Part shown: positions 1-7,407 of the stretch, piece after piece
How positions within the stretch are numbered: position 1 is the stretch's first letter
Layout: each line of letters starts with the position of its first letter
From: Mycobacteriaceae bacterium
GTDB lineage: Bacteria > Actinomycetota > Actinomycetes > Mycobacteriales > Mycobacteriaceae
Assembly (NCBI GenBank): GCA_019242135.1
Contig: JAFAWC010000592.1
Location: 1-10,290, forward strand
DNA length: 10,290 bases
Direction: 5' to 3'
Notes under the pieces: generated by a model
Told to the model about the DNA's origin: nothing
The model's database searches: none
The model's input: the letters and a program-made list of their open reading frames with translations, nothing else
Made by a program: the position numbers and the translations under genes

Positions 1-1305
1 CACCTGGCGACGGTAGTTCTCCCACTCGGCGCGCTTGTTGCGCAGAAAGAAGTCAAAGACATGCTCCCCCAACGCTTCCGCGACCAGTTCCGACGTCTCC
101 ATCTCCTGTAGCGCGACACCGAGGCTGCCCGGCAACTCCTTATAGCCCATCGCGCTGCGTTCCTCGGGGGTCAGGCTCCACACGTTGTCCTCGGCCTGCG
201 GCCCGAGCGCATACCCCTTGTCCACCCCGCGCAGCCCCGCGGCGAGCAGAATGGCGAACGTCAGGTACGGGTTGCAGGCCGAGTCGGGGCTGCGAACCTC
301 GATCCGACGCGATGACGTCTTGCGCGGCGTGTACATCGGCACCCGCACCAGCGCGGACCGGTTCGCCGCGCCCCAGCATGCGGCTGTCGGTGCCTCGCCG
401 CCCACCACCAGCCGCTTGTAGGAGTTCACCCATTGGTTCGTCACAGCGCTGATCTCGCCTGCATGTTCAAGAATGCCGGCGATGAACGACTTGGCGACGC
501 CAGAAAGCTGCAGCGGGTCATCGGGGCTGTGGAATGCGTTGGCCTCGCCCTCGAACAGGCTCATGTGCGTGTGCATCGCCGAGCCCGGGTATTCGCTGAA
601 CGGCTTGGGCATGAACGATGCCCGGACGCCCTCGCCCAGAGCGACTTCCTTGACCAGGTACCGGAACGTCATGACGTTGTCGGCCATCGACAGCGCGTCG
701 GCATAGCGCAAATCGATCTCCTGCTGTCCCGGCGCCCCTTCGTGGTGACTGAATTCCACCGAAATGCCCATTGACTCGAGCGCGTCGATCACGTTGCGCC
801 GGAAGTTCGGTGCCGCCTCGTGCACGGCCTGGTCGAAGTAACCATCGGTGTCGGCCGGGATCGGTGGCATATCGTCTACCACCGAGCCTTTGAGCAGGAA
901 GAATTCGATCTCGGGGTGTACATAGCAGGAGAACCCGAGGTCGCTGGCCTTGGCCAGTTGGCGGCGCAGCACATGCCGCGAGTCCGCCCACGACGGCGAG
1001 CCGTCGGGCATCGTGATGTCGCAGAACATGCGCGCCGAGTGGGTCTTGCCGGTGCCCGTCATCCACGGCAGGACCTGGAATGTCGACGGATCCGGGCGTG
1101 CTACGCAGTCCGACTCCGATACCCGAGCGAACCCTTCGATCGCGGAGCCGTCGAACCCGATGCCTTCCTCGAACGCACCTTCCAGTTCGGCGGGTGCGAT
1201 CGCCACCGACTTCAGGAATCCGAGGACGTCGGTGAACCACAACCGGACGAACCGGATGTCCCGTTCCTCCAGCGTGCGCAGCACAAATTCCTTCTGACGA
1301 TCCAT
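1..1305 (-). CDS. glnA2: Glutamine synthetase GlnA2 (GSI-alpha type), 3' end cut by the window
   Basis: ATP-dependent ligation of ammonium to glutamate, cytosolic, class I dodecameric glutamine synthetase family. I translated 435 codons from the ATG at 1305 to base 1 without a stop; the family member I remember (M. tuberculosis GlnA2) is about 446 residues, so only about 10 C-terminal residues are missing. Visible landmarks: beta-Grasp N-domain (about residues 1-100, with GFDGSAIEGF at 50-59), metal ligands PEIEFF (E132, E134), HHEGAPGQQE (E189, E196), MHTHMSLF (H245), NRSALVRVP with R316, and RRIEVRSPDS with E336 and R338. The loop that carries the adenylylated Tyr in GSI-beta enzymes (NLYDLP) reads NVWSLT here (W376), so this enzyme should not be controlled by GlnE adenylylation. 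No Shine-Dalgarno precedes the ATG; a TACGCT hexamer 6 nt upstream suggests a leaderless transcript. It lies 60 bp downstream of a Hip1-type hydrolase on the same strand. Confidence 0.96.
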   Translation of the reverse strand, partial: MDRQKEFVLRTLEERDIRFVRLWFTDVLGFLKSVAIAPAELEGAFEEGIGFDGSAIEGFARVSESDCVARPDPSTFQVLPWMTGTGKTHSARMFCDITMPDGSPSWADSRHVLRRQLAKASDLGFSCYVHPEIEFFLLKGSVVDDMPPIPADTDGYFDQAVHEAAPNFRRNVIDALESMGISVEFSHHEGAPGQQEIDLRYADALSMADNVMTFRYLVKEVALGEGVRASFMPKPFSEYPGSAMHTHMSLFEGEANAFHSPDDPLQLSGVAKSFIAGILEHAGEISAVTNQWVNSYKRLVVGGEAPTAACWGAANRSALVRVPMYTPRKTSSRRIEVRSPDSACNPYLTFAILLAAGLRGVDKGYALGPQAEDNVWSLTPEERSAMGYKELPGSLGVALQEMETSELVAEALGEHVFDFFLRNKRAEWENYRRQV

Positions 1306-1311
1306 GTCCGC

Positions 1312-1317
1312 AGCGTA
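1312..1317 (-). promoter_or_regulatory. Candidate -10 element (TACGCT) of a leaderless glnA2 transcript
   Basis: Read on the minus strand, TACGCT fits the mycobacterial TANNNT -10 consensus and ends 6 nt before the glnA2 ATG, which would place transcription start at the A of the start codon. The absence of any AGGAGG-like sequence before the ATG agrees with leaderless translation. No convincing -35 is seen, as is usual in mycobacteria. This is inferred from spacing only. Confidence 0.4.
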
Positions 1318-1327
1318 GGCACCGGCT

Positions 1328-1343
1328 GTTAATTCTGTGTTAC
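1328..1343 (-). promoter_or_regulatory. Possible GlnR-type operator upstream of glnA2
   Basis: On the minus strand the sequence GTAACACAGAATTAAC contains AC-n9-AC and resembles the actinobacterial GlnR box (GTnAC-n6-GnAAC-like), with GTAAC and TTAAC half-sites separated by 6 nt. It sits 22 bp upstream of the glnA2 ATG in the 60-bp gap after the preceding hydrolase gene. GlnR is the global nitrogen regulator of mycobacteria, so the location is sensible. The second half-site begins with T where the consensus has G, and I do not know that glnA2 is an established GlnR target. Confidence 0.3.
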
Positions 1344-1365
1344 ATGCGCGGGTCGAGATCCCAGG

Positions 1366-2892
1366 TCAGCAGTGCAAGTCGCCGGGCCGGGTCAGGTCGA
1401 CGAAGTAGTTGACCACCGCCGAGTCGACACACGGCACTCCCTTGAACACCACGGTGTGCTGGGTGCCTTCAAATGAGATGAGCGACGCGTCGAGCTGACG
1501 GGCCAAGTCGACCCCGCCCTGGTAGGGCGTGGCGGGATCGTGGGTCGTGGACACGACGACCACCTTGTTCGGACCCGGCGATGCCGCCACGTGGGCCGAT
1601 GTCGTCGGCGGCACCGGCCAGAACGCGCAGACGTCGCGCGGCGCAAAACCGGTGAACTGGCCGTAGCTCATGAACGGCGCCACCTCGCGGATTCGCCGGT
1701 CGGCCTCCACCCACGACGCCGAATCGGTGGGCGTCACATAGTCGACGCACCGGACCGCGGTGAACGCGTCCTGCAGGTTGGAATAGTGCCCCGACTTGTC
1801 CCGACCCTGATAGTCGTCAGCCAACAGCAGCAGTTCCTCGGGCGGGGTGTTTTGCGCCAACGCATTCAACCCGTTGGCGAGAAACTCCCAAAAGCGCGGC
1901 GTGTACAAGGAGTTGGCCGTGCCCGTGACAGCGTCCTGGTAGGACAACCCGCGCGGGTCTTGCGTCGGTGCGGGTTTCGCGACAAGCGGATCGACCAATG
2001 CGTGATAACGGTCGTTCGCCTTTGTGGGATCCGTTCCCAGGGCGCAGGGTTGGACCGTGGCGCACTGGCGCGCGAAATCGTCGAACGCCTGCTGAAAACT
2101 CGCCATCTGGCGCACGTTCTTGTCGACCGTCCCGAGCTGGGGATCGACCGCCCCGTCGAGGACCATCGCCCGAATGTTCTGCGGGAATGCCTGCGCATAC
2201 GCGGTCCCCAGCTCCGTGCCGTACGAGTAACCCAGATAATTGATTTGGGCTTCACCGAGTGCCTGACGGACGACGTCCATGTCGCGCGCAACATTGACGG
2301 TGCCGACATTAGCGAGGAATTCCGGTCCGACCTTGTTCAGGCACTCCGCGGCGTATTGGCGGTAGAGGTCCTCGATGTGGGCGACGCCGGCCGGACTGTA
2401 GTCGACCAGCGGCTCGCGCCGAAAGGCGTCGAACTCCGCGTCGGTTCGGCATCGCACCTCGGGTGTGGAATGTCCCACCCCGCGCGGGTCGAATCCAACG
2501 AGATCGAAATGGCGCGTTATGTCGTTGTCCGCGAACGACGCAGCCATCCCGGCGACCACGTCGACCGCCGATTGGCCGGGTCCGCCCGGGTTGATCATCA
2601 GTGTGCCGATCCGCTGCCCGGTGGCCGGTATCTTGATGACGGCCAGTTGCGCCTGGGCGCCGTCGGGCTTGCTGTAATCGACCGGCACCGACACGGTGGC
2701 GCACCGGGCCGTCGGAATGTCGTTGGTGTCTCCCAGCCACTGCTGGCAACCACCCCAATCCGCTTGCCGAACAGTCGACTCCGTTGTTCCGGAGTCGGGC
2801 GCGGCCATCGCAGTCGGCGCCGCGATCACCAATGTTGCCGCGAAAATGAGCGGCGTCAAGCCCAGTGGTGTCCGCCGCAACATGGCGATCAT
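1366..2892 (-). CDS. Secreted Hip1-type alpha/beta-hydrolase (TAP-like C-terminal domain), non-lipoprotein paralogue
   Basis: A 508-residue exported serine hydrolase of the tripeptidyl-aminopeptidase/Hip1 (CaeA) family, predicted to cleave peptides or esters in the cell envelope or outside the cell. The N-terminus (residues 1-30) is a Sec signal peptide: RR near the start, a hydrophobic core and an AMA cleavage motif followed by APDS. There is no lipobox Cys, unlike the two upstream paralogues. The oxyanion loop is NPGGPGQS (101-108); GFDPRG is at 133-138. The catalytic triad is Ser223 in GYSYG, Asp452 in HDPATPY and His479 in TQH. Ten cysteines (49, 64, 148, 184, 277, 283, 382, 422, 488, 508) match both paralogues and probably form disulfides; the last is the C-terminal residue. 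By position this corresponds to M. tuberculosis Rv2223c. An ATG at codon 4 is an alternative start; neither has a clear RBS. The 88-bp gap upstream may hold its own promoter. Substrate is unknown. Confidence 0.9.
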   Translation of the reverse strand: MIAMLRRTPLGLTPLIFAATLVIAAPTAMAAPDSGTTESTVRQADWGGCQQWLGDTNDIPTARCATVSVPVDYSKPDGAQAQLAVIKIPATGQRIGTLMINPGGPGQSAVDVVAGMAASFADNDITRHFDLVGFDPRGVGHSTPEVRCRTDAEFDAFRREPLVDYSPAGVAHIEDLYRQYAAECLNKVGPEFLANVGTVNVARDMDVVRQALGEAQINYLGYSYGTELGTAYAQAFPQNIRAMVLDGAVDPQLGTVDKNVRQMASFQQAFDDFARQCATVQPCALGTDPTKANDRYHALVDPLVAKPAPTQDPRGLSYQDAVTGTANSLYTPRFWEFLANGLNALAQNTPPEELLLLADDYQGRDKSGHYSNLQDAFTAVRCVDYVTPTDSASWVEADRRIREVAPFMSYGQFTGFAPRDVCAFWPVPPTTSAHVAASPGPNKVVVVSTTHDPATPYQGGVDLARQLDASLISFEGTQHTVVFKGVPCVDSAVVNYFVDLTRPGDLHC

Positions 2893-2935
2893 GGTCGCAC
2901 GCCCCCCCGGCTTCCCGCCCGTCAGTGCCCATCGT

Positions 2936-2952
2936 GGTAGCGAAACGTTACC
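2936..2952. promoter_or_regulatory. Near-palindrome overlapping a possible internal -10 in the gap before the third hydrolase
   Basis: The 88-bp gap 2893-2980 is the longest inside the minus-strand block. It contains GGTAGCG-AAA-CGTTACC, an inverted repeat with 7-bp arms, one mismatch and a 3-nt centre. On the minus strand it includes TAACGT, which fits TANNNT and would start transcription about 50 nt upstream of the hydrolase ATG. A repressor site over an internal promoter is one reading. A CGTT-type ECF sigma -10 within the same bases is another. No good -35 was found for either. Confidence 0.3.
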
Positions 2953-2980
2953 TACCTGGCATGGATTTCGGGTGCCCGGG

Positions 2981-4471
2981 TCAGCACCTCGCGCCCTCGG
3001 GCGGCAGCGTCAGGTCGATGAGGTAGCTGACGACGATGTCATCGACGCACCTGTCGCCGGAGAATGCGGCGGTGTGCTGGGTGCCCTCCACCGTGAGCAA
3101 CCTGGCGTTCAACTGCTGCGCCAGATGGACTCCCTCCGTGTACGGGGTGGCCGGATCTCCGGTGGTGGAAATGACCAGCATCGTGGGCGCGCCCGGCGCC
3201 GATGCGGCTTGCGGTCGGCCGGTGGGCGGCACCGGCCAGAAGGCGCACGGTCCCCGCGGGGCATCGCCAGTGAAATCGCCATAGCTGTCCCACGGTGAGA
3301 TCTGCCGTCGCGTTTTGTCCGTGGCCACCCACGGGGGTGAGTCGGTCGGAAATGGGTTGTCGACACAGGTGATCGCGTTGAACGCGTCGGAGGAATTGTC
3401 GTAGCGACCGTCGGAGTCGCGGCCCCAATACTGATCGGCGAGTTGCAGGAGGTCGTCGGCGGCTGCGCCGTTGCGTAAGGCCGTCAATCCGGACGTGACC
3501 TTTTCCCAGAACCCCGGTGAATACAGCGAGGACGTCACCCCCGTGATCGCATCCGGGTAGCTCAGGCCGCGGGAATCGTTGGTGTGCGCGGGCTTGTCCA
3601 CGAGCGGATTGACAAGGGAATGAAACACGTCGACGGCTTTGGCCGGATCGGTACCCAACGGGCAGTCGGGCGACTTCGCGCAATCGGTGGCGTAGTCGTT
3701 GAACGCCTTCTGAAATCCCTGGGCTTGGCGGATCAGGCCGTCCATAGGCTGCATAGTCGGATCAACCGCGCCGTCGAGAACCAGGGCCCGCACACGCTGC
3801 GGAAAGGCTTCCGCGTACTGCGTACCCAACTCTGTGCCGTACGAGAAGCCCACGTACGTCAGCTTGTCGTCGCCGAGTGCGGCGCGAATCGCGTCCATGT
3901 CCTTGACGGCCGACACCGTGCCGACGTGGGACAAAAAGTCCTTGCCCATGTTGTCCACGCAGCGCTGCGCGATGCCCTTGGCCACGTCTTCGATATGCGC
4001 CACGCCGGCGGGGCTGTAGTCGACCTGCGGGTCGGCCCGTTCCCGGTCGTTCTCGGCGTCGGAATTGCACCGCACCGCCGGTCGCGACAACCCCACGCCG
4101 CGCGGGTCGAATCCGACGATGTCGAAGCGTTCGCGAAGCTGCTGCGGAAGGTCGTCCACTGTTCCCGCGGCGAACTGCACTCCCGAGCCGCCTGGTCCGC
4201 CGGGATTCAACAGGAGTGAGCCGATCCTGTCGCCTGTGGCGCGGAATCGGATCAATGCGACGGTCGCGGTACCACTTCCGGGATTGTCGTAATCGATCGG
4301 GACGGCCAGTTCGCCGCATTCGGCACCCTTGGCACATGGGCGCCAAGAAACCGGCGAACCAAGCGCCGGATGCGCCATCCTCGGATGCCCGACCACGACT
4401 TGAGTGCATGACGCGGTCGCGATGACGACAGCCAACGCCGCGATCAGCCGGGCCCTGCGAGTGATCAGCAT
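2981..4471 (-). CDS. Hip1-type lipoprotein serine hydrolase, second paralogue
   Basis: A 496-residue alpha/beta-hydrolase with a TAP-like C-terminal domain, predicted to be a membrane-anchored envelope protease or esterase. Residues 1-22 are a lipoprotein signal peptide (RR, hydrophobic stretch, TASC) with Cys22 the likely lipidated residue; the T at -3 makes the lipobox acceptable but not ideal. The oxyanion loop is NPGGPGGSG (89-97) and GFDPRG is at 120-125. The triad is Ser210 in GFSYG, Asp439 in STTGDPATPY and His466 in TQH. The residue before the Asp is Gly where both paralogues have His. Ten mature cysteines align with the neighbours, including the terminal Cys496. The ATG lies inside the end of the upstream hip1 gene (ATGCTGA, 7-nt overlap), so translation is probably coupled. 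It shares a patch of near-identical DNA with hip1 (3627-3682 against 5108-5163). I recall no equivalent gene in M. tuberculosis at this locus, so it looks like an added duplicate. Confidence 0.9.
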   Translation of the reverse strand: MLITRRARLIAALAVVIATASCTQVVVGHPRMAHPALGSPVSWRPCAKGAECGELAVPIDYDNPGSGTATVALIRFRATGDRIGSLLLNPGGPGGSGVQFAAGTVDDLPQQLRERFDIVGFDPRGVGLSRPAVRCNSDAENDRERADPQVDYSPAGVAHIEDVAKGIAQRCVDNMGKDFLSHVGTVSAVKDMDAIRAALGDDKLTYVGFSYGTELGTQYAEAFPQRVRALVLDGAVDPTMQPMDGLIRQAQGFQKAFNDYATDCAKSPDCPLGTDPAKAVDVFHSLVNPLVDKPAHTNDSRGLSYPDAITGVTSSLYSPGFWEKVTSGLTALRNGAAADDLLQLADQYWGRDSDGRYDNSSDAFNAITCVDNPFPTDSPPWVATDKTRRQISPWDSYGDFTGDAPRGPCAFWPVPPTGRPQAASAPGAPTMLVISTTGDPATPYTEGVHLAQQLNARLLTVEGTQHTAAFSGDRCVDDIVVSYLIDLTLPPEGARC

Positions 4472-5976
4472 GTGGCGCCCGCCGGCGGCACCGTCAAATT
4501 GACCAAGTATTGGATGACGATGTCGTCCACGCAGGACTTGCCCTCCAACGCCACGGTGTGCTGAGTGCCGTCGAACGTCAGCAGCGCACCGTGCAGCTGA
4601 TCGGCCAACTGAACCCCGGCCTGATACGGGGTGGCCGGGTCGTGGGTCGTCGAGATCACCAGCACCGGGGGCAGGTCGTGCACCGAGATCTGATGCGGCT
4701 GGCTCGTCGGCGGCACCGGCCAGAACGCGCAGGTGCCCAGCGGTGCGTAACCGGTGAATTCGCCGTAGCTCATGAACGGCGCCACCTGGCGCATCTGGCG
4801 GTCCTGCTCAGCGGCCCGCGCGCGGTCGGTGATTGGCGGGCGGTCAACACAATTCACCGCCGACCGGACATCGGTGGAGTTCGTGTAGTGACCATCAGCG
4901 TCGCGCTCCATGTACTGGTCGGCCAGTGCAAGCATCTTGTCGCCACGGCCATTTTGGAGTTCTTTGAGGGCGGCCGTGAGATTCGGCCACAGCGTTGGTG
5001 AATACAACGGAAGGATGGTCCCGACGATCGCGTCGGGATAGGACAACCCGCGCGGATCGGTCGTCGGGGCCGGCTTATCCACCAACGGATTGACCAGGCT
5101 GTGGTAGACGTCGACGGCCTTGGCCGGATCGGTACCCAACGGGCAGTCCGGCGACTTCGCGCAGTCGGCGGCGTAGTCGTCGAAAGCCTTCTGGAACGCT
5201 TCGGCCTGCCGGATGTCGGCCTCGAACGGGTCGGCGTTGGGGTCGATCGCGCCGTCGAGCACCATCGCGCGCACGTTCTGCGGATACGCCTCGGCGTATG
5301 ACGAGCCGATGCGGGTTCCGTACGAGTACCCGAGGTAGGTCAACTTGGCGTCGCCCAGGGCCGAGCGCAGCATGTCAAGGTCCTTGACGACGTTGGCGGT
5401 GCCGACGTTGGCCAGAAACTCTTTCCCCATCTTGTCGATGCAGCGCTGCACCATTTCCTTGGTCATCTGTTCGATGTGGGCTACGCCTGCGGGACTGTAG
5501 TCGACCTGCGGATCGGCGCGCTGCCTATCGTTGTCGGCATCGGAGTTGCACCACACCTCCGGCTTGGACAGTCCCACGCCGCGCGGATCGAAACCGACGA
5601 GGTCGAATCGTTCGCGAAGTGTCGCGGGCAGGTTCTGAGACATCGACGCCGCAGCGTTGACTCCCGATTCGCCCGGTCCGCCAGGGTTGATGATCAGGGA
5701 ACCGATCTTGGCCCCGGTGGCCGGAAACTTGATGACCGCGATCGAGGCGGTGTCCCCGTCGGGCTTGCTGTAGTCGACCGGCACCCCGAGCTTGCCGCAC
5801 TGCGCGGTGGCCAGAATCGATCCGGCCTCGGGCGATGCGGCCACGCACTTTTCCCACGCAATCGGCGACCCGACTTTCGGTATCGCCAGCTTGGGATGGC
5901 CGTCGACCAACCGCGTGCAGCTGACGACCGCGAGAGCTGTCGCCGCGACCGCGGCCAGCCGACGAGTTCGGTTCAT
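4465..5976 (-). CDS. hip1: Hip1/CaeA homologue, lipoprotein serine protease of the cell envelope
   Basis: A 503-residue cell-envelope serine hydrolase. The M. tuberculosis homologue Hip1 (Rv2224c, CaeA) is an envelope-associated protease that processes GroEL2 and affects cell-wall properties and innate immune responses. Of the three paralogues here this one matches it best in my memory: lipobox Cys followed by an RVV/RLVDG-like stretch, CNSDADNDR, GYSYGTRIGS and DPNADP. Residues 1-20 are a lipoprotein signal peptide with lipobox VVSC, Cys20 the lipidated residue. The oxyanion loop is NPGGPGESG (97-105). The triad is Ser218 (GYSYG), Asp446 (HDPATPY) and His473 (TQH). I chose the ATG at 5976 because it gives a proper signal peptide and overlaps the upstream acyltransferase stop as ATGA. 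A longer reading to 6072 adds 32 residues that belong to the acyltransferase gene in another frame. The 3' end overlaps the next hydrolase by 7 nt. Confidence 0.93.
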   Translation of the reverse strand: MNRTRRLAAVAATALAVVSCTRLVDGHPKLAIPKVGSPIAWEKCVAASPEAGSILATAQCGKLGVPVDYSKPDGDTASIAVIKFPATGAKIGSLIINPGGPGESGVNAAASMSQNLPATLRERFDLVGFDPRGVGLSKPEVWCNSDADNDRQRADPQVDYSPAGVAHIEQMTKEMVQRCIDKMGKEFLANVGTANVVKDLDMLRSALGDAKLTYLGYSYGTRIGSSYAEAYPQNVRAMVLDGAIDPNADPFEADIRQAEAFQKAFDDYAADCAKSPDCPLGTDPAKAVDVYHSLVNPLVDKPAPTTDPRGLSYPDAIVGTILPLYSPTLWPNLTAALKELQNGRGDKMLALADQYMERDADGHYTNSTDVRSAVNCVDRPPITDRARAAEQDRQMRQVAPFMSYGEFTGYAPLGTCAFWPVPPTSQPHQISVHDLPPVLVISTTHDPATPYQAGVQLADQLHGALLTFDGTQHTVALEGKSCVDDIVIQYLVNLTVPPAGATC

Positions 5977-7379
5977 GGCTCCACATGCTGCCATGCGGCC
6001 GTCAGTAGCTCTTGCAGGCAGATTGCGAAGTCGTCGGCCAGATCCCAAAGATCGGGCAGCAGCTCGGGACACGAGATGATGCCGACGTCGAGCTTGCCGT
6101 TGAGTGACATCACCGTGATGTTGAGCCCGGAGCCGTGAAAAATCGGGCCGAGCGGATACATCGCCTTAATCTCGGCACCGAGGAAGTACAGCGGCATCTG
6201 CGGGCCCGGCACGTTGGAGATCACGAGGTTGTGCACCGGTCGGCTCTCAGTCAGCCGGCTGCTCGTGTATACGCGCATCGCGATACCGAACACCGCGGGC
6301 GCCGCGAACTGCGACCAGTCCTGCAGGAGGGTGGCGGCGATGGCCGAACTGTGTTCTTTCGCAGTCGCATTCGCCTCGGCGATCGCGTGCAGCCGCTCAG
6401 CAGGGTCGGCGATGTGGGTCTCCAGCCGCGAGAACATGCCCGACACCTGATTGCGGCCGGCCCGATCGGACTTCTCGCGCACCGACACCGGGACCATGGC
6501 CACCAGCGGCTCTTCGGGCAGCTGTTTGCGGTCGAGCAGGTACTTGCGAAGAACACCGGCAACCAACGCCATCACCACGTCGTTGAGCTTCACGTTGAAC
6601 CGGTTCTTGACCGTCTTGAGGTCCTCGAGGTCAAGCTGCGCATAGGCCACGCTGCGGTGGCCGGTGACCTTCGCGTTGAAGGCGGTCTGCGGCGCGCGGA
6701 ACGGTGCCGTCATCGCCTGGCCGCTGACACCGCGCCGGACCGTTTCGGCCACGCTGGCCAGCGTGAGCGGCACGACCCGGACGAGGTTCAGCGGCCGGGT
6801 CGCGAACCTGAACAGCCCCCTCGCGACGAGTTCCAGCTGATTGAGACCACCCGGGCCCTCGACGGGCTCGGGCGGCGGCGCGTCCGGCTCGGTGCTGCAC
6901 AGAACCGACATCAGGTTGGCACCGCTGACACCGTCGACACCGGCGTGGTGCACCTTCGTCATAATCCCCAGCGGTCCCCCTTGGCGGGCGTCGGTCCCGT
7001 CGACGCCCTCGATCACCCACGTCTCCCACAGCGGCTTGCTGCGGTCCAGCGGAAACGAGGCGATATGAGCGCAGATCTCGGCCAACTCGCGGCGGCCGCC
7101 GGGCGCGGGCAGCCCGATGCGGTGCACGTGGCGGTCGATGTCGAAGTCGTCGTCGTCGACCCACACCGGATGGTCGAGGTTGAGCGGACTGTCGGCGAGC
7201 TTCTCGCGGAACACCGGCATCGCGCGGATCCGCCCCAACAAATCCTCTTTGAACCGGTCAAACGTGTAACCGTCGGGCATCGTCGAGGTGTCCAACTCCA
7301 GGATCGAACACACATGCAGCGGCTGTTTGGCCGATTCGAGATACAGGAAGCTGGCGTCGAGTCCGCTGAGCCGTTGCAT
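5973..7379 (-). CDS. WS/DGAT-family wax ester synthase/diacylglycerol acyltransferase
   Basis: A 468-residue acyl-CoA-dependent O-acyltransferase of the bacterial WS/DGAT family, which makes triacylglycerol or wax esters for storage at the inner membrane and lipid droplets. The start [15 protein letters not shown] is typical of the mycobacterial family. The catalytic motif HHxxxDG is intact as HHAGVDG (144-150); other family landmarks are LNDVVMA (265-271), ISNVPGP (387-393) and PLGPI (409-413). Length is normal for the family. The ATG at 7379 was chosen by homology; the frame stays open upstream to 8399 but that stretch is antisense to panB and has no family similarity. No RBS precedes the ATG; a TAACAT hexamer 7 nt upstream suggests a leaderless transcript. 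The stop overlaps the hip1 start (ATGA), so the two proteins are probably made from one mRNA. The mycobacterial family has many members and I cannot tell which M. tuberculosis Tgs this corresponds to, nor its preferred acceptor. Confidence 0.93.
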   Translation of the reverse strand: MQRLSGLDASFLYLESAKQPLHVCSILELDTSTMPDGYTFDRFKEDLLGRIRAMPVFREKLADSPLNLDHPVWVDDDDFDIDRHVHRIGLPAPGGRRELAEICAHIASFPLDRSKPLWETWVIEGVDGTDARQGGPLGIMTKVHHAGVDGVSGANLMSVLCSTEPDAPPPEPVEGPGGLNQLELVARGLFRFATRPLNLVRVVPLTLASVAETVRRGVSGQAMTAPFRAPQTAFNAKVTGHRSVAYAQLDLEDLKTVKNRFNVKLNDVVMALVAGVLRKYLLDRKQLPEEPLVAMVPVSVREKSDRAGRNQVSGMFSRLETHIADPAERLHAIAEANATAKEHSSAIAATLLQDWSQFAAPAVFGIAMRVYTSSRLTESRPVHNLVISNVPGPQMPLYFLGAEIKAMYPLGPIFHGSGLNITVMSLNGKLDVGIISCPELLPDLWDLADDFAICLQELLTAAWQHVEP

Positions 7380-7386
7380 TGTGCCG

Positions 7387-7392
7387 ATGTTA
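7387..7392 (-). promoter_or_regulatory. Candidate -10 element (TAACAT) of a leaderless WS/DGAT-hip1 transcript
   Basis: On the minus strand TAACAT matches TANNNT and is separated from the WS/DGAT ATG by 7 nt, the spacing expected if transcription begins at the start codon. There is no purine-rich RBS between them. This would be the main promoter for the acyltransferase and, through the overlaps, the two lipoprotein hydrolases. Confidence 0.5.
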
Positions 7393-7407
7393 GGGCCGCT
7401 TCGGGCG

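Noticed and set aside
518..1240. 240-codon open frame on the minus strand in another phase of glnA2
   Set aside because: It overlaps the real GlnA2 frame, which shows all glutamine synthetase motifs, and has no recognisable domain.
1540..2940. 466-codon plus-strand open frame opposite the soluble hydrolase
   Set aside because: It is antisense to a gene with complete catalytic motifs, and its composition (Arg, His, Gly-rich) is typical of a GC-driven shadow frame.
5977..6072. 32-residue N-terminal extension of Hip1
   Set aside because: It lies within the end of the acyltransferase gene and would bury the lipoprotein signal peptide; the ATG at 5976 gives a correct lipobox at residues 17-20.
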